Shown: piece after piece, positions 47,977 through 59,432 of the stretch
How positions within the stretch are numbered: the stretch's first letter is position 1
How the letters are laid out: each line of letters begins with the position of its first letter
Assembly: GCA_008711295.1 (NCBI GenBank)
Contig: VUYV01000089.1
Location: forward strand, 2,903,359-2,967,358
DNA: 64,000 bases
Source of the DNA: Anarhynchus alexandrinus
Lineage: Eukaryota; Chordata; Aves; Charadriiformes; Charadriidae
Direction: 5' to 3'
Made by a program: the position numbers and the translations under genes
Notes under the pieces: generated by a model
What the model saw: the letters and a program-made list of their open reading frames with translations, nothing else
Told to the model about the DNA's origin: nothing
The model's database searches: none

Positions 47977-47995
47977 GGGGGGGGAGGGAGGGGGG
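47977..47995 (+). repeat. G-run with G-quadruplex potential
   Basis: A run of eight G, A, three G, A and six G occurs in otherwise AT-rich DNA. It can supply four G-tracts of three or more with short loops, so a quadruplex is possible. Function unknown. Confidence 0.7.
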
Positions 47996-48000
47996 CATCA

Positions 48001-48230
48001 TTTACCTACTTAAGTGGCCTGCTAATTACCATTAAGGGTTTGATTTGGCCATTCAGCCGTCAAATGGGCACCACTCAACAGTAATTTCACTGTTAACAAA
48101 GCCTAATTGTTTCATGACAATTACTACGAAGATGTGTGGCCTTAAGATGTTTTTCTTGCTATTTCCCCACACCATTTTCCAGGTCTTACTTTCTCTGATA
48201 TCGAGCTACTATGTTAAGATACCACTGTAA
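48001..48230. other. Possible conserved noncoding element
   Basis: Non-repetitive sequence with phrases such as GCTAATTACCATTAAG, CCTAATTGTTTCATGACAAT and AGTAATTTCACTGTTAAC, dense in homeodomain-type cores. The impression of conservation is unverified. A short plus-strand frame (48045-48230) is not considered coding. Confidence 0.2.
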
Positions 48231-51200
48231 CTAGAAGTCGAAACTGTAATACCTTAGGTAGGCTTGTCAAGAAAAATACATCATTAATTTAATACTGTAA
48301 ACTGCTTGAATTAGGATTAGCATAGCCCTAACACATAGAGTATACAGTTTCCTCCTCAACCTGGAGTTACAAGTTTGACTGGTAAGTTTTAGTTCACTAA
48401 ATGTTTTGTAAATGTCAGTGACAACTCCAAGTGTGTCTGGTTATATAGGAAAAATGCATTAAATTAATTTGGTAGCGACTTTCACTTAGTTGCAACAGAA
48501 ATTAATTTATCCTTTAACATACTCTCTGTGCGTTCTGGTTCAGGTCCAACTTTAACAGGAGAGATATCTCTGTCTAAACAGAAACAAGCATTATGGGTTA
48601 GATGAAAAGCAGAACTAATTGTACTCTCTTGCTATTACGCCTTTGTGTGTTTTTATGAATGCTACGTTCTAGGTTGTATGAAAGTCTTGCTTGAAAACCC
48701 AGTACTTGTCTTGGACCAAAACAGATTGATTTTGGTATTAAGTACATCTCTAATACTAACAATACACTTTTTGTGCAGCCTGGGCTTTCGGTTCCATTCA
48801 TATCCTTCACCAAGAATGGGGAAATGAAGTCATTTAAAGTGATGGTTATTAAGTACCAGAACGTGCCTATTTGTTTTTGTTGTTGCTTTGTGTGTGTGTG
48901 TGTTTGATATGAATTCAACTTAAACTAAGTAAACTTTAATGAAGGAATACTTTGAAGCCTAGTTTGTCTATGCCATCGAAGGGTTTACTGTCTTCATAAA
49001 ATCTAGCCATAATACTGAATACATGCCAAGTTTTTTGGTTTTCTTCCTGTATGTATGTGTGCATGTACAAAGCAACCATGGACTTAATGGACTCACATAG
49101 ACCTATCCTGGGATACGGATATTTTTTTAAAAGGAAAACAAACTGCATTTTTTAATGTGGTATCATTTACTTCCAGCCCTGGTGACAGATTATTTTCTAT
49201 TGTAACATTTAAACTGACTTTAGTGTTTATCTTTGTAAGGTAAGAATAATAACCGCAGTAGGTCTTAAGCAAAATGCTATTTTTAAGAGCTTAAAAAGAG
49301 AAATGTAAAAAATTTGAAAAGAAAAGAGGTAAAAGAGATACCTGTGAGTTATGTGCTGCCTTGGCCGAGTGATTGCTTCAAGGGTAGCCAGCAAAGCTGT
49401 GCTAGTGGGGAATAGCAGCTGGAAACTTTCGCACTAGTCTCCATGTGTAAATTTTGGTATGTGATAGAGTGCCTGTCTTCCAAAACTGCAAGCTCAAGCA
49501 TACTAAAATACTGTTAGGTTTTGTGATTAAGATTAAAAGGAAAAAAAAATCCTGTTTCTTTAGTTCATTCTAGTTGTCAGACAAAAAAAAAAGAAAAATA
49601 TTTTTATATAATTATCACTCTACTTTTTAACCTTTGTGTATTACCTGCTCCTTATTTTCAACGCTATTAATTTTATTGTTCTGCAAGCTATACTCTCTGG
49701 TATCCTGTAATTATAGGTCAGGTTGGTTTTCAATTGATGTTAAGAGTATCTGCATATATTTTTTAACATAGTTGGGGCTTCTTCCAGTTCTTTCTTTGTA
49801 TTATTTAATTACATACACAAATACTGCACTTCTGTATTTGAATGTTTTCCCCCAAATGTTTTTACTACTTTGTTCTCCAGATCATCATATTTCAGGAAGG
49901 TGCTGCTCTACTTTTTTTCTGCTTTTGTGATAACACATTTTTAGGCAAAATGTTCTTGTCCCTTGTTCCTTGAACTGGTCCACGCCATCTTTCAGTACTG
50001 AGTCAGAAGAATCACTTTCAGGGATCTGGAAAAGCTTTTATTTATATATATCTTTTAAAATTATTTATTCTTTTAAAAATCTCTATGCTTTGTTAAATTG
50101 GCTAAAAATCTTTAATCCCTCCTCCTGATATGACTTCCTGAAAAAAGGCTTTACCAGTATGTGGTTTTCTGCTCTGGACAAGATGGCTTAGACAAGATGG
50201 CAAGAAAAGTCAGTTTCAGTATACGGTTAAAAAAAGAGGACATGTCAAAAGACTTTCAAGATTAGGAGATAGCATGAAAGTCTGATAAACTTCCTTTCTT
50301 ACTTCCATAATGCTCAGGCTTTATTCAGATTTTTATTCTTAAACACAGAAAATTGACTTTAACAGAGCACTATGTTGTGATATAGTGGGTGAGTAGCTCA
50401 CATTTAGGGCAAATTCAAATTGCCTTCCTTCACATGAATTTGGACCTGTATTTCATTTATTAGCTTAGTTCAGAAACAGTTCAGGACAACAAGATGGGAA
50501 GTCCCCTTTAATCAAAATGAAAATTTGCTAACTGTTCTTTAGACTCTTTCTATTTACAGAACAAGTTATGTTTATTATAGTCTACTTTGTGCTTATAATA
50601 AGTATGACTCTAACCAAACAGGGTGAAATTCTGGCTCCTTTAAAAGCAGCAGCTCTTATTTTGCCAAATATTTCACTGTTTCCAGAGTTTTGATTGGTGT
50701 CTTGAATATAAGTTTTAAAAGAAGGTGATATATAAGCCAGAACTACTGCATCTTGTGGTTAACATTTCTGTCCCTGATTTGACATGACATGTTGTGGTGA
50801 AATTTGACTTGAAAATTATTTCACTACAAAAATTATTTATAAAGGAAAGAAAGAAAAGAACCAGAAAAGAAAGTAACAGCAGTGTGTACACAAGATAAAA
50901 ACAGAGAAATTATTTCTTATAATAATATGGCTTGAGGATTCTGATTGACTGGTATGAACACTGGACTGAATGTATGCATGCATGTGATGATGCATTGCAA
51001 GGAGTAGAGGTGAATACATAAAAAAGCATTTCATTTTCCAGGAAAACACTGGTAAGTTTGATGTATTTTTCTACCAATTTGAATGATCTTCTACCCCTCA
51101 TAACTCCACCATTTTTTGGAGCTAACAGCAACAAGCCAAAACCCTTTGCTTCAGGCAAGCCTATGGGGTAGGCTGTCCTGGAGCCATGCAATCTGGAAAT

Positions 51201-54200
51201 TTCAGTGCCACTGAAGACCTTTAGGGCATCCAGAGGTAATAAGCCCTTTATCAGGCTTGCAGGTACTGCTCAGCACGGCAGATAAAATGATTAGGAGCTC
51301 ATAGCAACTTGGGGTCTTCAGCAGGTCCCAGCTGGATTACTAGAAAAAAAAAAAAATGGGAGTGACTGACATTTTCTTGGGTTTCACTGAATGTGGCTGA
51401 AACCAGACTAGCTTAGAGGAAGCTCTTATCTTTGGTGAATCAACAGGTTTTTGTAGGTAGAACAAGATATGTGATTTTTATTTTTTTTAGTAGTTGGAAC
51501 ACTCATTGAAAAACACATTTCTGTGGGTGGAATGGTTTAAGGAATCCACCTACAATTGGTTAGTAATTTTTTCTAATTTTTTTCTGGGTTTTTTTGACTT
51601 TCTGAAAATCTGTCTCAGCTCAGTTTGCACTCCCTGTTGGTGTGAAGTCAAAGTGATGGTAATCCCAAACTAATAAAGAAATTCTGTTAAAGACCAGTAT
51701 AAAAGGAATCATCCTGGACAAAAAAAAAACNGAAAAACACCAAAAAAACCCAGAGAGACAATTTTAAAAGTAAGAAAAAAGTCCTCTGTTTCAGCAACCA
51801 CAAAGTAATAAGCAATTCCACCGAGGCTTTCAATATCAATAAAATAAAATAAAAAAAAAAATTGGTGTCCTTTAAATCATGCAATGCCAAGCCCTCACTT
51901 CCTCCCAGGGAAATAGCCAAATTCTCTGCTTGAGACATTGCTTTTCGTCATAAAGTGGAAATCTGCATGCTGAGAATTGAGTCCTTGGGTTTGGTCCCAT
52001 CTCTTACATCCATGGTTCTTAGCAGGCAGTGTCAGCAGTCTTTTAGCTTCTTAAAGAGTCCTCTATGTTCTATCAAAGGTGCATTGTACAAGCTTTTTTC
52101 GCTTCATAATGGTGTAACTCAAGTATGGTCCTCCCTGGTGATGGAAAGATTATCTTATGCTATGATGATGAATACGAAATGGATCTGCCACTGTCCATGC
52201 AGTTAGTCAGATGAATATGATGTCTGATGCATAATATCAGCTGTTGATGTTAGGTAAAATAAGCTATGCTTTGAGCAAAAGCTGCTACTCAACTTCAACC
52301 ACAGTTTGCATTACATTTTACTCATTAAAACAATCAATGTACTGTACCAAGGAACAAAATTAACATTGAAGATAGGGAAAATTTACCAAAAAAAAGCCCC
52401 AAAGAATTGGGAAATTATGATATTCAGATTCTGCAGCTGGTTTTCAATGTTGTGTATTCAGGAAGAACACAGGTGGTGGATATTGCTAGGGAAACTGTAG
52501 GTGAACTCTGTAATTACCAGTCTCTCTAATCTAATTAACTCATAGCATATTTATTTGCTTTAAATTTTTTTCTTTAATTTTTCTGTGATTTTTGTTTGTT
52601 CCTTTGTTTTTTAGTAATTGAATTCTCATTGGCTAGTAAAGAAAACAAAATTTCATTTTGTTAGCAGGCAAACTCAGTAACTCTCTATTCCCAAATCTGG
52701 GACAGATAATAATCTCTCTTGGTCAGACAGTTGTTTGTTTTTTTTTTAAGTTTGGGGGCTAATGATTAGTGCGAGACATTGTAGAGTTACCATTTGGTGT
52801 CAAATGATTTTCAGTTTTGTAGTCTGATTTGTAAACCAATACATTAGTAAGTACTTTCCCAGAAGGTTAAAATAATTCAGCGGTTTTATTAGTATTATTT
52901 AGTTAGAGTTCTTTCATGTCTGTTATAGTGGAGTACAATACATATTGCCCTCTGTTCTGCATTCACAATATCGAAAACATTTTGCCCTGATGAGTATTGA
53001 TCATCGAAACGCTGTACTTTAGGTGAGTATTCATAACTGTTTATTTTTACAAATCATTTAATATGAATTTATTCTGCAGTGGTCTTGAAAAGGACGTGTT
53101 TGCTGCAAGTACGGTTTTTCTTTTAAGCTTGGAATTGCCATAGTGAGGGAGACGACTGTCTGTCTAGCCCAATAACTTGCACCCAGCAACACCCAGTTGC
53201 AGATGCTAGGCAAAGCGTGTAATACCACAGTAAACCAGAGAAGCCCTTCCCCCTTCGGCTTCCAGCAATGAGCAGATTAATGACTTTATTAGTCAGAGGC
53301 TACATCAAACCACTGTATTTAGTGGCTGTAAATTGATATCTCTTCCGTGAACTTATCTCATCCTCTTATGAATTCATTTATACTTTTGGTCTCTTGTGAG
53401 CTTCACTATTTAATCACATTTTCTGTGGAGAATGTAATTCCTTCTGATGATTTTGAATTGCTGACTGTGGTAGTATCACGAGTTTCTTCTTCTGTGCTGT
53501 GAAAAATAAGGAATAACTTCACTGTTCGGCTTTCTCTATATTGGCCGTGATGTTCTAGGCATCTGTTCAATCCCTCCACAGACGGCTTTTTTTTTTTCCC
53601 TCCAAAGCTAAAGAACTGTAAGTTGTTGAATCACTTCTAAATACAGAAGCTGTTCTGTATCTGTCCATTCAGTTGCCCTTCCCCACCCTTTTTTTTCCCC
53701 CCCAACTTCTACTTGGCCTGTTTTGGGAAGGAATGACCAGAACTATATACAGTATTGATGGCAGGGGGTGTTGTGCTCCATGGATTTTGATATTAGCACA
53801 GTTGGGAATTTTTTTCCTTTGTCCTCAGTTACTGATAGCTCGTCACATCTTACTGGCCTTCTTGAGCTCAGCTGAATGCTTGCTACTCTGAGCAGGATGA
53901 GAAACTTTATTTTTCCTTTTTTGTTTAAAAGATAAATTGCTTCTGATACAGTCAAGTTTGATGAAATTCTGTTAACTTTCAGAGAAAAGCCTTGTGTCAG
54001 GGAAATACAAAGTTTAAAGGTTTCTCAGCAAGTAGAACTGCATGTCTTATTCCAAAGAGAGAGATTAAAAAGAGAGAGAGGCAGAAGTGAGTATAAATTA
54101 AAAAACAACAAAACTCTGCAGTCGAGCAGAATTTGCCCTTGACTGCAGCTTAACATTCAGTGGGTTAGGAGCAAATTGTGCTGAAAACCTGAGCAATTTA

Positions 54201-54514
54201 CTGAAATCCTTCATAATTTTGGGCAGGGATATGAGGCAACAGGCTAGATAAGAATTAATGCCTCCTGTATAAATTGCTGTTATGTACAGCAGTGCGTATG
54301 AGAGAGTAGTGTTGTTTTTCCTTTGGCCATGGGAGACCATTGGGATTTTGACACTAGCACACTTACATGCTTCCCCATAATCAGTGGGAAAATAAAGTGG
54401 GTTCATTACCACCATAATGGGACAAAATACTAGCTGTCCTCCACTGAATATTGTATTTGAATCATATGGCTGACTGGTTCTGCTCCACGAGAAGAATTTA
54501 CTTCTGTTTTCAAA
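48231..54514. other. AT-rich noncoding stretch, one single-base gap
   Basis: No transposon, RNA gene or exon is recognised. It includes a short (TG)n at 48889-48903, several A or T homopolymers, and an N at 51731 inside an A-rich run. The region around 53220-53340 is non-repetitive and of somewhat mixed composition. Confidence 0.5.
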
Positions 54515-54573
54515 AGGAAGTGAGAACAGATGGGAAGGAAAGAGGAAAGGAAAGAAGACGAGAAGGAAAGGTG
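54515..54573 (+). repeat. Polypurine (GGAAAG-type) tract
   Basis: About 59 bases that are almost all A or G on the plus strand (GGAAGG, AAAGAGG, AAGGAAAG words), with only rare pyrimidines. This is simple low-complexity sequence. Confidence 0.75.
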
Positions 54574-57500
54574 GATACAGTGAGGGGTATTTAGTACAGT
54601 GGATATTTATTGTGCTTACTCTCAAACCAGCAACTTTCCACAGCTGCTAAAACTGTAAATGAATTCCATGAAATTCTCTAAAAATGTGTCCATTTTTCAT
54701 GGTGACCGGGGCTTTTCTGCATTCCTGCTGCCTGTACTTCTGTGGCACCTAAGAATGCTCAGGTGCATCCTCCCGATTTTAGGTATAAGCTTTTTCTGTG
54801 TAGGGGACGTAACACCTTTCTAAGAAAGAGCACACAGTGCATAGTGGGGGCACAAGTAAATTATATATTCTGATAATTAGTAGGATTGCATAAATATCCA
54901 AATGGTAATTTTGAACTCCTTGTTATTTCAGCATGCATGCATGTCCATGTTTTCTCCTTAAAGTAATCTAGAAAACATAAGGATCAGAGAAATACAGTCT
55001 GCCACCTCCAGAATGATTATTATTGAATAGGTATAAAAACCCCTCTGGTTTAATTTCATTTTTTTCTTGTTCGTTTACAACTTCCTTTTTTTTTTTTTTT
55101 AATACTAGGGAAGAAAAAAAAGTGGAGATATTGGATAGAATTTGATATCAGGGTTAAGAATAAGAAATACGATTAAGTTATACATATATATACAAAGCAC
55201 AATTTTTTTTCATTTCTCTTGTCTTTGGGTACCGATCCTTGATTTGAGCCTTCAAGTGCAACTGAAGTTTAAAAATTATGTTCTGTTTAAGGTCTTCCTA
55301 TATTTGCCTTCAATTTTTACTTGGAGAAACATAGGATACCTTTTTCTTGATGAAAAAAACTTCAGTTAGGATGTTTCAGTTCTTACTATTAATAGAAAAT
55401 AAAAATAATGGGTTTTGTACACCTGAGTGGAACGCTGTTTCAGGGACAATGGGTTCTTTTGTGGTCAGGGATTTAACTTCAGATAGGTATGACAGAAGTC
55501 AATTCAAGAACATAACTAGCTTGGTTGTGGTGTTGAAAGTTTTCACGGGAATCACAGTGCATCCTGAAGCATCAGAAAATTTGCCCTGATTAAAAGAACA
55601 GAATGTGGGAAACTTTATAAATATACACAATTCAGAAAATGGAGGTGGGGTCAGGAACAAAGAGACTTCATTTCTGGTAAATCACTTGCAGGGAAGAAAT
55701 TCAGATGTATGCTGTTCTCTTAAGCTAGCATCAGAATTCAAAGTTGCGCTGTGTTTGAATAGAAACTAAGTGCTGTTGAAGGGCTATGTAATTACTTTTC
55801 ATTCTCGAATCTGAAGTGCTGTTATGCAGTGCATCATGAAATTAATTACTATTACTAAATTATTACAGTATGAAGGTATAAAAATGTGTATATATAGTCA
55901 GCAGCCTGTAAGACTGCTAGGAAGAATCTTTTGTTTAATACCTCAGTAGAACACCAAAAAGAAGCATCACAAAATGATAAGCATATGACTGAGAATGAAA
56001 TGAAACAGATTTCTTAATCTCTTTTAAATAAAGCTGGCAGAAAGACTTGATGTCTGATAAATTTGTTTATCTCTGCAAGTACAGCTGTTGAATATCTTAA
56101 TTCTTCATTTTAAAAGAAAGTGTCTGTGGTAAATTAATAAAGTCTTGATATACAAGTATAATGACCATTTTTTTTTCCTGTTCCTTTCTGTAACATAACT
56201 TCACTTTCATTTCTTCTGGAAAACAACTTACAATTTAATTATTACAGAAAGTCAAGAGGATTACTTAATGGAAGGAATAAATCAGCAATATTATTAGAGC
56301 ATGAAATCAAGTATATTGAATGTAAAACAGAACCCCTATATTATGTTTAACTCACATGAGTAGGCTTATTTAAGTCAATGGAAAGATATGCATAAATAAT
56401 ACTTTTCAGAATTAAGTCCTTGAATAACTGTTTGTAGTATCTGGACATAATAGCCATACAGAAAATGCAATAGTATAATAGGAATGTTCACTGCTCCCTT
56501 GTTATTTTCTTAATGTCTAACTTGGTTTGTTTGAGCTGGTTAAATCTTCCTGTATAATCTTATTCAGAAAATTACCTAAGCCTTTACTTAAGTCAGTCTT
56601 TACTGATAAACTCAAGAACTGCTGGATTTGTCTGCATTGGATAGACTTTTTTGGATGTGTTCTTATTTATGCATCCTAGTAAGGACTGTGGACGATAGGC
56701 AAAGAAACAATAGTAAGTCAGATGTTTCCTGAGTAAACTAACGTACTTATGAAGAACAGGAGAAAGTCATACATTACATATTTGTAGCTAGATTTATGAG
56801 GAAATACTTTCACTAATTCTGTGAGTCTTTAATGAAGAAAATATGTACAAAGAGGAAAGCTGATTTGTTAGAATTTTACAAGATAATTACATAGGAAATG
56901 ATATAAAACAAAAAAAGGAAAAAGGTTGGCTAATGAATTCTTTGCCCTAAGCAGCTGCAAATTATTTAATACAATGTATGTGCTCTGATACTCTTGCATT
57001 GATAGCTACAGTAAGTAGCTACAGCTACTTAGTCTGCAAATAGTCTTTTGTAAATCAGTATACATATGTAAGTAGGACTGTGTTGTTCATCATGGAAAAC
57101 AATTCTAGCAATAGAATGGGAATGGACGAATTGGCAATCTTTGTTTTACTCTATCTTGATTTCGTTGCTACAAAATTCTATATCTTGTATGCACAACAAC
57201 ATACTATAAGCCAGAAAGAAATGTTCAGAAGTGTTGCTTTATTGACTTCCCACTGACTTGGATTAGATCTCCATATCTTCATTGAAAGGATCTGAAAAGA
57301 GATACTTGACTATCTTTCTTGGTTAAAAAAAAGGTATAAACAAATGTGGAAAGCCCTTTTTGTGTTAACTTTCTCATATTTGCACCATACCTTTCCTTAA
57401 TATAATTCAACTCTGTTTATATCTGTTTATTATGCACTTTTCATAAGGTTCAATTTGTTTACAATATTGTTTATTATTAGTTTAGCATATTTAGTATATT

Positions 57501-58544
57501 TCAGTAAATTTTTTTTAAAGCATCAGGGTATAAAACTTAACAGGGAGTTGAAACTGATATAGATTTGAAGGTTGTGCCTAGCAATTAGTTTAGCAGATTC
57601 TTATTGTTTCTCAGTGTTTTAACGGTATTTTTTTCCATTGTTCTATTTCAGGTAGAAATGGACATAAATTCTGAAGTTTTTAAGGAACTAAGAGACTGAG
57701 ATTTATAGTTAATACATGGGATAAAAAATTCTGTGTAAACATAAAGACTTTACTGAAGGAAAGACTGTTTTTCTCTGTAGTACACTTTGCTCTGTCCTGG
57801 TGTTTATGAGTTGGGTAGTTAGCTGGAAGGAAACCTATAACTTGTTCTTGCTTTAGATAATTTGTAGTAATTATATCTAAAACCCAACATGAATGTTATT
57901 GTTTGCAAATAATAAGCTGGCAGAGTTCAAATCATTTGATTGTAGTATCTTTTTTGTATTTCAGATGGCTTTGATGCAGCATTATTGCTTCCCTTGATTG
58001 TGTAATAGTGGACCATTATCCCATGTATTTCCATAGCTTTTGTTAAGAGTGGTCAGATTTGATTTATTTTTTTTTCCCCTGATTTTATATGTCTACAGTG
58101 AAAAGACTATATCATGCAAGTTATCACAGGCTATTTTTATAGTCAGTGAAGAAAAATAGACCATGATTCATCTGACCTGTTTCAGCCATTTATTTAGAGT
58201 TAGATAAATTGTGCCCAGAGGTTACATTTTTCCATTTTCTAAAGTGAACTTAGATTACTAGCTTAAATAGAGATGTCTGTACTGTTACAACTGAAACTCA
58301 GTGGATTTCTTCATGTTCAGTGATATCGTGTAAGCAAGAGTTAATGTGTGGTTACACACCAGCACTGTGCAGTACAAAGTTTTCCCTTTTCGTTGATTAG
58401 TTATCCACCTTTTTTCATATGTAAACAAGGGGACAAATCGGAGAAGTAAGGGATGGTATTTTTAGGAAAATGGATTGCTGGCCTCTGTATGGATGACTTG
58501 AGAGGATTTCACCCGTGTACTTAGTTGTCCACTAGACTTTTAAG
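54574..58544. other. AT-rich noncoding stretch, nothing recognised
   Basis: No transposon, RNA gene or exon is recognised. The 175-codon minus-strand frame at 54098-54625, which overlaps the polypurine tract, has no domain and is attributed to chance. Confidence 0.5.
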
Positions 58545-58603
58545 AGGAAGAGGTCTTCAGTTAGAAAATGTGCAGAATAGCTTTACTGTTTGCAAAATTC
58601 CAG
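58545..58603 (+). repeat. 59-bp segment repeated exactly at 59346-59404
   Basis: This segment reappears without a single difference 801 bp downstream, right after an N. It is the likely true location. The downstream copy looks like an assembly artefact. Confidence 0.95.
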
Positions 58604-59315
58604 TTCTATGGAGAATTGTTTCCAGTGTGCCTTATGGTATTAAATTTCCACATAGGATACCTGTAGTGACCATGTTGACAAACACTATCGTTGCACTTGC
58701 ATGTGGCAGACAGAAGTATGAAAATGGGATTTGGGGAGTAGGGATGAAGGAGAGAATCTGCCTGTGAGAGCATGTACTTTCCTCTGTACCCTCTGTGCTT
58801 ACCTTCAGAGTGATTGTTTTGCCCTTATCTATTAAGATTGAAGAAGAATTTAGGTTCAGTCCAGTTAAGAGCTTGGACATTCACCAAAATGATCAAAGAT
58901 GTGGGAGTCTGAAGAGAACTTTCAAGAATAGTAATGAAACACTGTAGATCCTGCTTTGCAGAGCAGGTAAGTGACACAGGGCATTCCTTCATGACAGTAA
59001 ACTCCTGTATATATTTACACTTACTTTAATTTATTCTGCATATGAAATGGCCATCTATCAGTTTTGTGTCAAAATTGCCGTAGACTGTCTGAAGGTGTGT
59101 GAGTTTTGTGTTAGGGGGAAAAAAAAAAAGCAAAATCGAAAAAAATATGCTGCAGTATAAGGGGTGCGTGTGAGGGAAGTAAAATCAGAAATATAGAAAT
59201 ACTAAGGAAGGAGTTTGTTCATATGCCCTTCCAAGTCTTTATTGCATAAACACTAATAAAATGAATTAATCGGAAGAAAAAAATCCCAAACCTATAGAGT
59301 ATGTGCTGAGAAGAA
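58604..59315. other. Noncoding stretch before the assembly join
   Basis: AT-rich sequence with short A-runs. No gene or transposon is recognised. Confidence 0.55.
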
Positions 59316-59432
59316 GGGAATATTTACTTAAGCTAATATAATTTNAGGAAGAGGTCTTCAGTTAGAAAATGTGCAGAATAGCTTTACTGTTTGCAAAATT
59401 CCAGGGAATATTTACTTAAGCTAATATAATTT
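59316..59432. other. Local assembly error: duplicated ends around a single N and a misplaced 59-mer
   Basis: A 29-bp sequence (GGGAATATTTACTTAAGCTA and onward) stands at 59316-59344, then comes N at 59345. Next is a 59-bp exact copy of 58545-58603 at 59346-59404, and then the same 29-bp sequence again at 59404-59432 (sharing one G with the 59-mer). If the inserted material and one copy of the 29-mer are removed, the flanks join smoothly. This is the pattern of a wrongly closed scaffold gap, not of a biological duplication. Confidence 0.88.

Noticed and set aside
49361..49440. tRNA-like phrase (TTGGCCGAGTGATT)
   Set aside because: The text recalls a D-arm, but no matching acceptor stem, anticodon arm or T-arm (GGTTCRA) follows.
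54098..54625. 175-codon minus-strand open frame, the longest outside transposons
   Set aside because: No recognised domain, passes through the polypurine tract, no exon or promoter context. Length is compatible with chance.
57011..57032. Near-palindrome AAGTAGCTACAGCTACTT
   Set aside because: Arms of 8 bp with a 2-base centre are too short for a microRNA precursor and likely chance.
59346..59404. Interpretation as a genuine dispersed 59-bp repeat
   Set aside because: Exact identity, the adjacent N and the flanking 29-bp exact duplication fit an assembly error much better.
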